Source: Pontibacter cellulosilyticus
Lineage (GTDB): Bacteria > Bacteroidota > Bacteroidia > Cytophagales > Hymenobacteraceae
NCBI RefSeq assembly: GCF_014306105.1
Contig: NZ_JACRVF010000002.1
Location: 332,368 to 396,367 of the forward strand
Direction of reading: 5' to 3'
DNA: 64,000 bases
In this document: positions 27,542 through 36,357 of the stretch, piece after piece
How the letters are laid out: the number at the start of each line of letters is the position of its first letter
How positions within the stretch are numbered: position 1 is the first letter of the stretch
Translations under genes and position numbers: made by a program
Notes under the pieces: generated by a model
Database searches by the model: none
What the model saw: the letters and a program-made list of their open reading frames with translations, nothing else
Told to the model about the DNA's origin: nothing

Positions 27542-27780
27542 TCCAACCACCCCTAATCCCTCCTTGTCTAAGGCGGGGAACTTATAATTCACCCCAGCCT
27601 TCTCCTAATAACAGGAGAAAGTTAGTAACTTGATCAAAATATAATCCCTGTAGTTCCAGCTTAATATCCCTTCACACAAGATCTTTTCAAGATGATATGT
27701 AGTAATGCTTATGTGATAGTAGTAGAAGCAGTAGTAACAGATTCCCCGCCTTAGACAAGGAGGGGTTAGAGGTGGTTGGA
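27542..27780. repeat. Palindromic element with 39-bp terminal inverted repeats (2 mismatches)
   Basis: 27542-27580 is the reverse complement of 27742-27780 except at two positions. The arms are clearly related to those at 17121-17327 (TCCAACCACCCC outward, CTAAGGCGGGG inward). The subterminal sequence GCAGTAGTAACAGA resembles ACAGTAGTAGCAGA in the other element. No gene is inside. It sits between the terminators of two convergent genes. Confidence 0.85.
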
Positions 27781-27838
27781 CCCAGTTCTGCTGAAGAATC
27801 TTGCTAGACTATTTAACTTATCACATCACCCATCAAAC

Positions 27839-27870
27839 AAAAAGCCCGGAGCAGTTGCCCCGGGCTTTTT
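27839..27870 (-). terminator. Terminator of secDF
   Basis: AAAAAGCCCGG pairs with CCGGGCTTTTT (11 bp), 20 bases beyond the secDF stop on the minus strand. Confidence 0.9.
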
Positions 27871-27890
27871 AAGTATATTCTAAGCTTATA

Positions 27891-30878
27891 TTACGAACGT
27901 GTTACCGGAGTAGCTGCTGCGGCAACTGGCTTAGGCTCTTCTTTAACTGTATCTACTACAATTGGTGTAGCGATAAACAGGGAAGAATAAGTACCGAACA
28001 ACACACCGATGATCATCGCCAGGGAGAAGCCACGTAGAACTTCGCCACCGAAGAAGAATAGGATCACTACCACCAGGAACAATGTAAGGGAAGTAATGAT
28101 CGTACGGCTGAAAGTGCTGATAAGAGCTGGGTTAACCAGGTCTTTGATCTTCGTGCGTGGGTTATCGTTCATGTACTCACGTACACGGTCAAAGATTACC
28201 ACAGTATCGTTAATTGAGAAACCGATAATGGTAAGTACCGCTGCGATAAATACCTGGTCCATTTCGTAAGATATACCGAATAGGTCAAGTATAGAGAATA
28301 CAGCAATAATCATTAAGGCATCGTGTAACAAGGCCACAACACCACCCAAGCTGAACTGCCACTTTCTGAAGCGGATCATCACATAAAGGAAGATACCTAC
28401 CAGTGCCAGAAGTATAGCGATAAGTGCTGTGTTCTGAATATCGTCAGCCATTGTTGCACCAACTTTAGATGAGCTAAGCACTTCAGGAGTTAAGTTGCTG
28501 TACTCTGCAAGGCCTTCGTCAAGCGCTGCTCTTACTTTGTTGTCTGCCTCAAGGCTCTCGTCGTCGGCTAACCAGCTGGTAATTACTTTAACACGGTTAG
28601 AAGCACCGAAAGTCTTCACCTCTGTACCTGCACCCTGGAAGTTATCTACCAAAGCAGCGCGAACCTCAGAAGCAGGAACAGCCTGATCCAACTCTACTAC
28701 ATAAGAACGGCCACCTCTGAAGTCTACACCCAGGTTAGGACCACCATTGATGTACATGGCAATAAAGCCGAAAGCAATTACGCCAAGTGAGAAAGCGTAA
28801 GCTGCTTTTCTATACTTCATTACATCAAACTTAATGTTACGGAACATGTTGTCCGACAGCACAGATGAGAATGAAAGTTTACCAGCTTTTCTGAACGTGC
28901 TTTCTACAAACAGTCTTGAGATAAATACTGATGTAAAGAACGACGTAACGATACCGATCATCAACGTAATAGCGAAGCCTTTTACCGGACCAGAACCGAA
29001 GAAGTAAAGTATAAAACCTACCAGGAAGGTAGTAACGTTAGCATCCAAAATAGTACTGAAAGCCTTATCGTAACCTTTGTTGATCACTTCGCGCATGCTC
29101 AGGCCTTTTCTAGCCTCTTCGCGCATACGCTCAAAAATAAGTACGTTCGCATCCACGGCCATACCCAGTGTAAGTACGATACCAGCGATACCTGGCAACG
29201 TAAGCGCAGCGCCAAACTGAGCAAGTATGCCAAGTATAAAGAACACGTTAAATACAAGTGCAAGGTCGGCGATAAAACCACCACGGCTATAGTAACCGAT
29301 CATGAAGATAACTACCACTACTAAACCAGCAATTGTAGAGATCAGACCCTGGTTGATAGCCTCTTTACCCAAAGATGGACCTACAACAGCCTCTTCTACG
29401 ATACGTGTTGGAGCTGGCATTTTACCTGCCTTTAAGATGTTAGCTAAGTCTTGTGCTTCTTCGATAGTGAAGTTACCAGAGATAGATGAGTTACCACCAG
29501 TGATTTCGCTCTGTACCACAGGGGCAGAGTATACATAATCGTCAAGTACGATAGCAACCTGACGGCCTACGTTCTCACCAGTAAGGCGAGCCCATTTCTT
29601 AGAGCCTGTTGCGTTCATTGTCATGTTAATCTCAGGACGGCCCTGCTGGTCAAAATCCTGACGTGCATCGTTGATTGCGTCGCCACCAAGCGGAGCCTTA
29701 CCATCACGACCTTTTTTAATAGCGTAGAATTCTACAAACTGCATGTTGCCTTCGCCTGCCGTTGGCTTAACAGACCACAGGAACTTCATGTTTGGAGGAA
29801 GCATAGAACGAACTTCAGGACGGCTGAAGATCTCGTTGATCTTAGCTGTGTCACGCACGTTAGCCATCAGGCCACCCTGCGTAGGTATAAACAGGTTTGC
29901 CAACACGCCACCCTGCTGAGCAGTAGTGTCAAGTGCTGCAGTTTTGTTTGTATCTGGCGTGGTTGCCGCTAATGCACTAGTGTCGCCGGCAGCTGCCTGC
30001 GCTAATACGTCTTGCGTAGTGTCGGTAGTAGTTGCGGCAGCTGCAGAAAGCGCATCTTTTTGTGGTGCTGCAGCTGTGCCTAAGTTAAGTTTGCCGGCTG
30101 CCTGCTGCTGGTCAAGGTACTGGCCAACCTGCATAAAGTAAGGGCTGAATTCCTGAATAGACCATACTTCCCAGAACTCCAGGTTTGCCATGCCAGATAA
30201 AAGCTTGCGAACACGGTCAGGGTTGTCTACCCCTGGTAACTCGATCTGAATACGACCTGAACCTTTCAGGCGCTGGATGTTTGGCTGCGTTACACCAAAT
30301 TTGTCGATACGTGTGCGCAGGATGTTGAAAGAGCGGCCAATCGCGTCTTCTACTTCTGCTTCGATCACCTCAATTACTTCTTCGTTAGAAGATTCGTAGC
30401 TGATCTTGCCACGGTTAGCTGTGTTTGAGAAGATGCGGCTAAGGCGTCCGTCTGGCTCAACTTCGCGGAAAGCCTGGCCAAAAAGTGTAACAAAGTTCTC
30501 CTGGCTGTTGCGCTGCAGTTCTTTTGCACGCTCCAGAGCCTTCAGGAAATTAGGGTCTTTGCTGTTGCCAGACATAGACTTGATGATCTCTACCGGAGAA
30601 ACCTCAAGCACTACGTGCATACCGCCTTTCAGGTCAAGGCCAAGACCAAGCTCGTTCTCCTTAACCTCCTGGTAAGTCATACCCAGGAATACTTCTTCAT
30701 TCCAGATAGAATCAAGGTAAGCCTGTTGCTTAGCCATATCTACATTGCCTTGCGCATCAGTGGCATAAGCCTCAGCTTTGTCCTGGATGCGGCTGGCAAC
30801 AAACGAAAACGATAAAAAGTAAAGGCAGATAGCCGATACAATTACCGTTAAAACGATTATTAACGATTTGTTACGCAT
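27891..30878 (-). CDS. secDF: Protein translocase SecDF (fused SecD-SecF)
   Basis: SecDF uses the proton gradient to pull secretory proteins out of the SecYEG channel, so it also feeds the T9SS cargo seen here. The 995 residues contain SecD (LGLGLDLKGGMHVVLEV near 77-93, IQIELPGVDNPDRVRKLL near 210-227, TM-region GMAVDANVLIFERMREEA) fused to SecF (GVDFRGGRSYVVELD, IGFSINDTVVIFDRVREY). Each half has six membrane helices. An unusual Ala/Thr/Asp-rich stretch (about 260-325) is inserted in the first periplasmic domain and looks disordered. The fusion is normal for Bacteroidetes. Confidence 0.96.
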   Translation of the reverse strand: MRNKSLIIVLTVIVSAICLYFLSFSFVASRIQDKAEAYATDAQGNVDMAKQQAYLDSIWNEEVFLGMTYQEVKENELGLGLDLKGGMHVVLEVSPVEIIKSMSGNSKDPNFLKALERAKELQRNSQENFVTLFGQAFREVEPDGRLSRIFSNTANRGKISYESSNEEVIEVIEAEVEDAIGRSFNILRTRIDKFGVTQPNIQRLKGSGRIQIELPGVDNPDRVRKLLSGMANLEFWEVWSIQEFSPYFMQVGQYLDQQQAAGKLNLGTAAAPQKDALSAAAATTTDTTQDVLAQAAAGDTSALAATTPDTNKTAALDTTAQQGGVLANLFIPTQGGLMANVRDTAKINEIFSRPEVRSMLPPNMKFLWSVKPTAGEGNMQFVEFYAIKKGRDGKAPLGGDAINDARQDFDQQGRPEINMTMNATGSKKWARLTGENVGRQVAIVLDDYVYSAPVVQSEITGGNSSISGNFTIEEAQDLANILKAGKMPAPTRIVEEAVVGPSLGKEAINQGLISTIAGLVVVVIFMIGYYSRGGFIADLALVFNVFFILGILAQFGAALTLPGIAGIVLTLGMAVDANVLIFERMREEARKGLSMREVINKGYDKAFSTILDANVTTFLVGFILYFFGSGPVKGFAITLMIGIVTSFFTSVFISRLFVESTFRKAGKLSFSSVLSDNMFRNIKFDVMKYRKAAYAFSLGVIAFGFIAMYINGGPNLGVDFRGGRSYVVELDQAVPASEVRAALVDNFQGAGTEVKTFGASNRVKVITSWLADDESLEADNKVRAALDEGLAEYSNLTPEVLSSSKVGATMADDIQNTALIAILLALVGIFLYVMIRFRKWQFSLGGVVALLHDALMIIAVFSILDLFGISYEMDQVFIAAVLTIIGFSINDTVVIFDRVREYMNDNPRTKIKDLVNPALISTFSRTIITSLTLFLVVVILFFFGGEVLRGFSLAMIIGVLFGTYSSLFIATPIVVDTVKEEPKPVAAAATPVTRS

Positions 30879-31045
30879 TGTTTAATTAATGAAAGTATAG
30901 GTGAATTTTAAAAACAACATTGATTCCGGGTAGCTATTTTAAATCAACCTTTAAAAAAGCTTAGATGTTCCGGATGAGCCTGAATAACTGCATGTTAAGC
31001 AGAAATGGCGCCTATAAAAATAAAGAAATGGAGGTGTTGCCCAGC

Positions 31046-31417
31046 CTAGGGAGCGTTGGGCTGAATGGTAATAGGAAAGATTTGCGCTAAGAAACCAACA
31101 CTAGGAGGTATGGTTGTATAGGCAGGTAAAAGAATATCTGTCGGGTTTGCGAAAACAGGCTGATGCGGCAGTGGCTCTACGGCCTGCTGCAGGTTAAGCG
31201 CCACAAAAGAGGTAGTGCCCTCGAGTGATACCTTCTGCTTTACAACAGTTTTGTTTTCGTGCTTTTCTGCCAGCCGGGTGTCGGCTTGTTGCGGAGTTGC
31301 CTCAGCCGAGCAAGTATAAGCCACCACTTCCTGTCCGTTGAGCATAAGTGCCCACAGCAGGGTAAAAGTCATCAATAGATGCTTTAAATGGTTCGGTATG
31401 TTCTTGGCTTTTGGCAT
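31046..31417 (-). CDS. Hypothetical exported protein
   Basis: This 123-residue protein (from Met at 31417) is not recognised. It has a basic N-region, a hydrophobic segment (HLLMTFTLLWALML) and a possible cleavage near YTC. A Lys/Glu-rich stretch and a Pro-rich C-terminus (PLPHQPVFANPTDILLP) follow. A longer frame would begin at TTG 31429, inside a -7 box, so I reject that start; Met at 31372 is a third option. It lies downstream of the trkA-like gene with a 33-45 base gap and may share its transcript. Confidence 0.5.
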   Translation of the reverse strand: MPKAKNIPNHLKHLLMTFTLLWALMLNGQEVVAYTCSAEATPQQADTRLAEKHENKTVVKQKVSLEGTTSFVALNLQQAVEPLPHQPVFANPTDILLPAYTTIPPSVGFLAQIFPITIQPNAP

Positions 31418-31426
31418 GTATAACCA

Positions 31427-31434
31427 CAAATGTA
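31427..31434 (-). promoter_or_regulatory. -7 box (minus strand TACATTTG)
   Basis: It matches TAnnTTTG on the minus strand between the trkA-like gene and the small exported protein. No -33 box is seen. Confidence 0.35.
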
Positions 31435-31462
31435 AAATCTTTTCTGAAAAAAACAGAAAAAC

Positions 31463-32155
31463 TTAGCGGTTTACATCAATAAATCGCTTCACATCGTTCT
31501 TTTTCCCTATAAGAATCAGGATATCTGAAGGATAAATAATGGTGTCGGCTTTTGGTACACCAATAATGTGCTCTACCTGCGTTGGCTTACCATCCTGTAT
31601 TTCCTCGAAAAAGCGCTTGATCGTGATCAGGTTAAGGTTATATTTTTCGCGGAGCGATATTTTGGCGAGACTGCGGTTGGCGATGTTGCGCGGCGCGTTT
31701 ATCTCCACGATCTCATAATTATCGGGCAGGGGCAGGAACGTGCGGATGTTAGGCTGCAACAAGCGTTCTGCTACAGTCTTGCCAACCTCACCCTCCGGAG
31801 AAAGAATCTCCTGAACACCCATTTTCTCTAGAATACGACGCTGCTGCTTGTTAGAGGCACGGGTAATAACACGCTTAATGTTTAGCTCCTGCAGGTTGGC
31901 TGTGGTAATAAGTAAGGCCTCAAAATCCTCGCCAATGGCAACTACCACCGCATCCATGTCCTGGATGTTCTGGGCTTCCAGGGCGCGAATATCGGTAGCA
32001 TCAAGGGCAACGGCATAGGCTACGTCTTCTTTGATGGCCTCTACGTGATCTTCGTCGTTGTCGATGGCAATTACCTCTGCGCCTCTTTCTGCCAGCGTGC
32101 GGGCAATGGAGTTACCGAAAATACCCAGGCCTATTACAGCAAATTTGCTCCTCAT
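31463..32155 (-). CDS. TrkA/KtrA-type potassium channel regulatory (RCK) protein
   Basis: This 230-residue cytoplasmic protein has an RCK_N Rossmann domain: FAVIGLGIFGNSIARTLAE at residues 5-23, an acidic IDNDEDH at the end of strand 2, and ITRASN. It also has an RCK_C domain from about 140 (YEIVEINAPRNIANRSLAKI, IIYPSDILILIGKKNDVKRF). Such subunits gate K+ transporters (KtrB/TrkH) in response to nucleotides. No membrane partner is adjacent. It overlaps udk by 4 bases (ATGA) and is translated with it. Confidence 0.9.
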   Translation of the reverse strand: MRSKFAVIGLGIFGNSIARTLAERGAEVIAIDNDEDHVEAIKEDVAYAVALDATDIRALEAQNIQDMDAVVVAIGEDFEALLITTANLQELNIKRVITRASNKQQRRILEKMGVQEILSPEGEVGKTVAERLLQPNIRTFLPLPDNYEIVEINAPRNIANRSLAKISLREKYNLNLITIKRFFEEIQDGKPTQVEHIIGVPKADTIIYPSDILILIGKKNDVKRFIDVNR

Positions 32156-32772
32156 GCTTTTGTTTTAGCGTTTAAGAAAGTGGTAAGCACATCAAGGCCC
32201 CGCTCAAAGTTGGCGTTATTCGGTATGATGATGTCAGCGTCGTTTTTATAAGGCTTGATGTACTTCTCGTAAGTAGGCGCTACATGATGCGTGTAGCGGT
32301 ACAATACATCATCCAGGTCATAGCCGCGCTCTACTTTGTCGCGAACAATGCGGCGCTGCAGTTTAATGTATTCTTTTGCGTCGATGTATACTTTCAGGTC
32401 CAATAACTTGGCAATCTCCTCGAAATAGAAAACAAAGATACCTTCTACCACCACAATAGGGGCAGGCTTGAATTCCAATTGCTTGGCTACTACATTAGGG
32501 TTATTAAACGTGTACTCTTTACGGTAAACAGTTTGGCCTTGGCTTACTTTAAGAATATCTGCAGCGTAGGCTTCGTCGTCTATGCAGGAGGGAAGGTCAA
32601 AGTTAACGACCCCGTTTGGATCTATTGTCTGGTGTTCGCGGTCTTTGTAATAGTTGTCTTGCGAGATCAGGCAAACCTGCTCTGGTGAGAACGAAGTAAG
32701 GAGTTTATTCAAAAAAGTGGTTTTTCCTGAAGCACTACCTCCTGTAATCCCTACGATAAATGGCTTTTGCAT
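32152..32772 (-). CDS. udk: Uridine kinase
   Basis: The enzyme phosphorylates uridine and cytidine in pyrimidine salvage. The 206 residues show Walker A GITGGSASGKTTFLNKLL at about 8-25, SQDNYYKD, NFDLPSCID and VVEGIFVFYFEEI. The lid region is RRIVRDKVERGYDLDDVLYRY, and IIIPN is near the C-terminus. It has a good promoter upstream and is coupled to the trkA-like gene by a 4-base overlap. Confidence 0.93.
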   Translation of the reverse strand: MQKPFIVGITGGSASGKTTFLNKLLTSFSPEQVCLISQDNYYKDREHQTIDPNGVVNFDLPSCIDDEAYAADILKVSQGQTVYRKEYTFNNPNVVAKQLEFKPAPIVVVEGIFVFYFEEIAKLLDLKVYIDAKEYIKLQRRIVRDKVERGYDLDDVLYRYTHHVAPTYEKYIKPYKNDADIIIPNNANFERGLDVLTTFLNAKTKA

Positions 32773-32794
32773 TGGAAGCTTTAGTTTCAGGATA

Positions 32795-32827
32795 CAAAAT
32801 TAAGATTTTAGGCAGAACAAGACCAAA
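32795..32827 (-). promoter_or_regulatory. Promoter for udk-trkA (minus strand)
   Basis: Read on the minus strand, TTTG (32827-32824), a 21-base spacer and TAATTTTG (32802-32795) fit the phylum consensus. The start codon lies 22 bases downstream of the -7 box. Confidence 0.7.
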
Positions 32828-32849
32828 GGCAGCGGAATAAATTTATACT

Positions 32850-33431
32850 TTACCCGTTTGTTCTCAGGAAATCGACCAGTTTGCGCACGGCGCGGCCTCG
32901 GTGACTGATGGCGTTCTTCTGTTCTGGACTCATTTCGGCAAATGTCTGCTCATAGCCATCCGGCCTGAATACAGGGTCGTAACCAAAGCCTTTGTTGCCT
33001 TTCCAGTCGTGGGTTATACTTCCGTCTACGGTGCCTTCAAACTGGTGCTCTTCCCCATTGAGTATAAGTGTGATGCTGGTTCTGAAGTTTGCTTTTCTGT
33101 TCTCGTTGCCCTTCAGGTTTTGCAGCAGCAGGTTTATGTTGTCGTTATCGGAGCGCTGGGGGCCGGCATAGCGGGCAGAGTATACACCGGGTGCACCGTT
33201 AAGGGCATCAACTTCCAGTCCACTATCGTCGGCAAAACAGCTGATGTTGTATTTTTGCCACACATACTGTGCCTTTTGGCGTGAGTTACCCTCCATGGTG
33301 TCCTGCTCCTCAGGTAGTTCTTCATGGCAGCCGATCTCCTCCAGGCTCACCAGTTCATACTTGCCTTCCAGCATCTGGCTCACTTCGGCTATTTTATGTT
33401 TGTTGTTGGTGGCGAAGCAGATTTTTTTCAT
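32850..33431 (-). CDS. rdgB: Non-canonical purine NTP pyrophosphatase (RdgB/HAM1)
   Basis: The enzyme hydrolyses ITP, dITP and XTP to keep deaminated purines out of nucleic acids. The 193 residues begin with the phosphate-binding CFATNNKHKIAEVSQML and continue with DDSGLEVDALNGAPGVYSAR, GNKGFGYDPVFRPDG and the closing AEMSPEQKNAISHRGRA. Length and motif order are normal. It sits in a minus-strand series with a phosphoribosyltransferase and udk, all nucleotide-metabolism genes. Confidence 0.95.
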   Translation of the reverse strand: MKKICFATNNKHKIAEVSQMLEGKYELVSLEEIGCHEELPEEQDTMEGNSRQKAQYVWQKYNISCFADDSGLEVDALNGAPGVYSARYAGPQRSDNDNINLLLQNLKGNENRKANFRTSITLILNGEEHQFEGTVDGSITHDWKGNKGFGYDPVFRPDGYEQTFAEMSPEQKNAISHRGRAVRKLVDFLRTNG

Positions 33432-33485
33432 GGATTTAAATGTTGAATAACTGAATTCTTAAATAGTTGATGTATTAGTGTTTAC

Positions 33486-34001
33486 TCAAACTAAATATGC
33501 TGCTATCTCACTTTCTGTCAATACCACCTCCACGCGTTCCTGTAATGTTGTAGCCAGGGAGTAACCGGTATAGGTGGCTGCAACCGGATAGAGTGGGTGG
33601 TGCCTATCCACGAGTGTGGCTACTTCTACTTTTTTGGGGTTCTGGGGGAGCAGTTTATTTAAAGTATAGGCCAATGTTTTGCCGGTGTTCAGCACGTCGT
33701 CTACCAGTACCACATTTTTATCCTCAATCGTTACACCTTCCGGCGATAACGTAACAGGGGCCTCTAGTGGAGCAGTTTTGTCTATGCGCACCTGCAGCAA
33801 CTGTACTTTTATAGGCGATATGCTTTCCAGTTTTGCCGCCAGCTTTTGAGCCAACGTATAGCCGTTCTGATAGATGCCTGCCAGCACAAGTTCCTGCTCC
33901 TCAAAGTTCTGCTCATACATTTCGTAAGCCATGCGTGTAATTTTCTGCTCTATCTGGCTCTGGTCCAGTATCAGGCTCTGGTGCTGTGTCTGTGGTGTCA
34001 T
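33486..34001 (-). CDS. Phosphoribosyltransferase family protein, PyrR-like
   Basis: The 171-residue type I phosphoribosyltransferase has the PRPP loop NVVLVDDVLNTGKTLAYTL (about 108-126), an early ITRMAYEMYEQNF and LVAGIYQNGY-type segment, and a short hood. It resembles PyrR (uracil phosphoribosyltransferase and pyrimidine attenuator). PyrR itself has a basic RNA-binding face that I cannot judge by eye. No attenuator or pyr gene is nearby, so an enzymatic salvage role is more likely. A -7 box lies just upstream (34035-34042). Confidence 0.82.
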   Translation of the reverse strand: MTPQTQHQSLILDQSQIEQKITRMAYEMYEQNFEEQELVLAGIYQNGYTLAQKLAAKLESISPIKVQLLQVRIDKTAPLEAPVTLSPEGVTIEDKNVVLVDDVLNTGKTLAYTLNKLLPQNPKKVEVATLVDRHHPLYPVAATYTGYSLATTLQERVEVVLTESEIAAYLV

Positions 34002-34034
34002 GGTTTTGATGCAGGTTTTGGTTTAGCGCTAAGG

Positions 34035-34042
34035 CAAATTTA
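34035..34042 (-). promoter_or_regulatory. -7 box (minus strand TAAATTTG) for the phosphoribosyltransferase
   Basis: It is an exact TAnnTTTG match, 34 bases before the start codon and divergent from the rpmE2 box. Confidence 0.55.
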
Positions 34043-34125
34043 GAAAGATAATCCTATCAGTTACAGCATTTAAGGAGAGTGTAAAATAATTTAGCGAATA
34101 GCATTCTACTTTACAAAATTCTTGT

Positions 34126-34133
34126 TAAATTTG
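34126..34133 (+). promoter_or_regulatory. -7 box (TAAATTTG) for rpmE2
   Basis: It is an exact TAnnTTTG match, 42 bases before the rpmE2 start. Confidence 0.6.
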
Positions 34134-34174
34134 CAGTCCGATTCAGAAATTAAGGTTAATTAACGTTTATAATA

Positions 34175-34420
34175 ATGAAAAAAGGCATTCACCCAGAGTA
34201 CAGACAGGTGGTTTTTCAGGATATGACAAGTGATTTCAAATTTATCACTCGTTCCACTATGACTTCTGACGAAACTATTACGATGGAAGACGGAAAAGAG
34301 TATCCAGTAATCAAAGTGGAAGTTTCTTCTGCTTCTCACCCTTTCTATACTGGTAAAAATATTTTCGTGGATACTGCTGGTCGCGTGGAGAAATTCAACA
34401 CGCGTTACAAGAAAAAATAA
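34175..34420 (+). CDS. rpmE2: Ribosomal protein bL31 type B
   Basis: This is an 81-residue bL31 with [19 protein letters not shown] at the start and [20 protein letters not shown] near the end. The zinc-binding Cys pairs of type A L31 are missing, which defines the Zn-independent (C-minus, type B) paralogue. It is part of the large ribosomal subunit and bridges the two subunits. It is monocistronic, with promoter box and terminator. Confidence 0.96.
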   Translation: MKKGIHPEYRQVVFQDMTSDFKFITRSTMTSDETITMEDGKEYPVIKVEVSSASHPFYTGKNIFVDTAGRVEKFNTRYKKK

Positions 34421-34451
34421 GCGGTTTCACCCGGTTAAAACGTTTCAACAG

Positions 34452-34485
34452 AAAGCTTTCCAATACATGGAAGGCTTTTTTGTTT
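34452..34485 (+). terminator. Rho-independent terminator
   Basis: AAAGCTTTCCA pairs with TGGAAGGCTTT (one wobble) followed by a T-tract, after rpmE2. Confidence 0.85.
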
Positions 34486-34561
34486 TATAGCTGCCTGTAT
34501 TTGGTCCGGTTTATGCTAAAGCAAAAACCATATATAGTTTTAACCAGATAAATCCAATGCT

Positions 34562-34993
34562 ATGAAAACAAAACTTACCCTTACGTGTGCTATTGCTGCA
34601 CTTGCCGCGCTTGCTTCATGCGGTAAAAAAGATGAGGTGGCGCCAAAGCCAATTGCAGTAGATAAAACTGTGGAATTTAAAGTATTTGCCTCTAAAGATT
34701 ACAGCAAAAGCTACCAAGCTGATGATGAGGTAAGAATATACCTTTCGATCCGTCGAAGAAATAAAAAGACACTTGAAAGCACTGTAGTGTTCGATACTAC
34801 CTTTTATAAAAAGCTGAAGGAGCTACCTCTTGAATCAAATCCGATAACCATAAACAAAAAGATTTCAAATGTGATAGTCGAAGATGAGTGGGTTGATATT
34901 GGAAGTGGGGCTAGAGTAGGTGGGTTTGGGTATGGCGGTACTCAACCATTTCCGGAAGATGAAACAGTAAAAAGTATTGAGGTGGAATGGTAG
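34562..34993 (+). CDS. Hypothetical lipoprotein
   Basis: The 143-residue product has a lipoprotein signal (LTCAIAALAALASCGKKDE) with lipobox LASC, Cys at residue 20. The mature part has beta-rich alternation (VEFKVFASKDYSKSYQADDEVRIYLSI) and a Gly-rich stretch (GGFGYGGTQPFPED). No family is recognised. It is expected to be anchored in the periplasmic face of the inner membrane or in the outer membrane. It stands alone with its own terminator. Confidence 0.72.
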   Translation: MKTKLTLTCAIAALAALASCGKKDEVAPKPIAVDKTVEFKVFASKDYSKSYQADDEVRIYLSIRRRNKKTLESTVVFDTTFYKKLKELPLESNPITINKKISNVIVEDEWVDIGSGARVGGFGYGGTQPFPEDETVKSIEVEW

Positions 34994-35038
34994 GCTTAAT
35001 TATTTCATTTTAGCCAAAGTTTAGGCGTAATAAAACGG

Positions 35039-35070
35039 GTCTTCCTGAGCTATATCGGGAAGACTTTTTT
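35039..35070 (+). terminator. Rho-independent terminator
   Basis: GTCTTCC pairs with GGAAGAC, followed by six T. The next gene begins 12 bases later, and the T-tract also forms TATTTTTG (35070-35077), a possible -7 box that would give an almost leaderless mRNA for it. Confidence 0.85.
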
Positions 35071-35082
35071 ATTTTTGTAACT

Positions 35083-36291
35083 ATGAATATTATTCTCTTC
35101 TGTGATCCAGTGATCAGGCAAAATCTTTTGCCCCTGACTTTTACCCGTCCTGTCTCCGAAATAAGAGTGGGTATACTTACGATAACCCAGAAATGGGAGC
35201 AACACGCAGGGGCAACAGTGTCCTTCTTAACAGAAACCTATCTGCAGGAGAAGTATAGCATAAACCAAAGCCATGAAAATATTTACGTAAATGGCACTCT
35301 GCTGCCAAACGAAGCCATACTTGCTGAAATAAAAAAACTTAAAATAGGAGAGGCACTCTACTGCGACGATACGCTGCTGGCTTTTAACGGCGATAACCTG
35401 GAGCTTCACTCTATTTCCGAAATGGTGGAGGCGTCTTCTTCTAAGAAGAACAATTGCGATGTAGAGCACCACATGGTGCGTGAACTATGGGACATCTTTC
35501 TGCTTAACGGGGAGCAGATTCGAAAGGACTATGAAGTGATTACTGCAGGGCGCCAAAGCCAGCCTGTAAATGATAAGCACACCATCGTTTATAACGAAGA
35601 GAACATCTTTATAGAAGAGGGTGTGAAAATTCGTGCAGCCATACTTAACGCTGAAAATGGCCCGATTTACCTTGGCAAGAACTCGCAAATACACGAAGGC
35701 GCCGTGATAAAAGGGCCATTTTCGTTGGGTGAGGGCAGCAATGTAAACGTAGGCGGCAAAATGCGCGGCGACGTAAGCATTGGCCCGTATTGCAAAATAG
35801 GCGGCGAAGTGGCAGCATCAGTAATTTTCGGATACACCAACAAAGGTCACGAAGGCTACCTGGGTAACTCTGTATTAGGCGAGTGGATAAACATCGGAGC
35901 AGATACGAACACCTCCAATCTTAAAAACAACTACGCAGAGGTTAAAATCTGGAATTACGCCAAAGGCGGTTTCAAGAATACGGGGCAGCAGTTCTGCGGT
36001 CTTATTATGGGCGATCACAGCAAGTGCGGTATTAATACGATGTTTAATACGGGCACGGTAGTAGGAGTAAGTGCCAATATCTTCGGGCCAGGGTTTCCGC
36101 GTAATTTCATACCTTCGTTTAGCTGGGGTGGTGCAGCTGGCTTCGAAACTTTTGCCCTGCGCAAAGCTTACGAAGTAGCCGACAAAGTAATGGAACGCCG
36201 CAACATACACTTTAATGATCAGGAGAAAGACATCCTGAAAAAAGTATTTGAAGATACGCAGCAGTACCGCGTGTGGGATAAGAAAGCTTAG
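35083..36291 (+). CDS. Alternative GlmU-like putative sugar nucleotidyltransferase
   Basis: This 402-residue protein begins MNIILFCDPVIRQNLLPLTF, the start typical of the Bacteroidetes GlmU-like family (TIGR03991 type). The classical nucleotidyltransferase loop GxGTRM is absent. From about residue 170 the protein is a left-handed beta-helix of hexapeptide repeats (GPIYLGKNSQIHEGAVIKGP, GDVSIGPYCKIGG). NIGADTNTSNLKNNY and a catalytic-type GDHSKCGINTMFNTGTVVG, as in GlmU acetyltransferase domains, follow. The likely role is in UDP-GlcNAc or another nucleotide-sugar pathway; activity is unproven. Confidence 0.85.
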   Translation: MNIILFCDPVIRQNLLPLTFTRPVSEIRVGILTITQKWEQHAGATVSFLTETYLQEKYSINQSHENIYVNGTLLPNEAILAEIKKLKIGEALYCDDTLLAFNGDNLELHSISEMVEASSSKKNNCDVEHHMVRELWDIFLLNGEQIRKDYEVITAGRQSQPVNDKHTIVYNEENIFIEEGVKIRAAILNAENGPIYLGKNSQIHEGAVIKGPFSLGEGSNVNVGGKMRGDVSIGPYCKIGGEVAASVIFGYTNKGHEGYLGNSVLGEWINIGADTNTSNLKNNYAEVKIWNYAKGGFKNTGQQFCGLIMGDHSKCGINTMFNTGTVVGVSANIFGPGFPRNFIPSFSWGGAAGFETFALRKAYEVADKVMERRNIHFNDQEKDILKKVFEDTQQYRVWDKKA

Positions 36292-36357
36292 TTGCTGATT
36301 GAATCTCTGAGTTTACCCCATTTATAATTCATAATTTTTAATTCGTAATTCCTTAAA

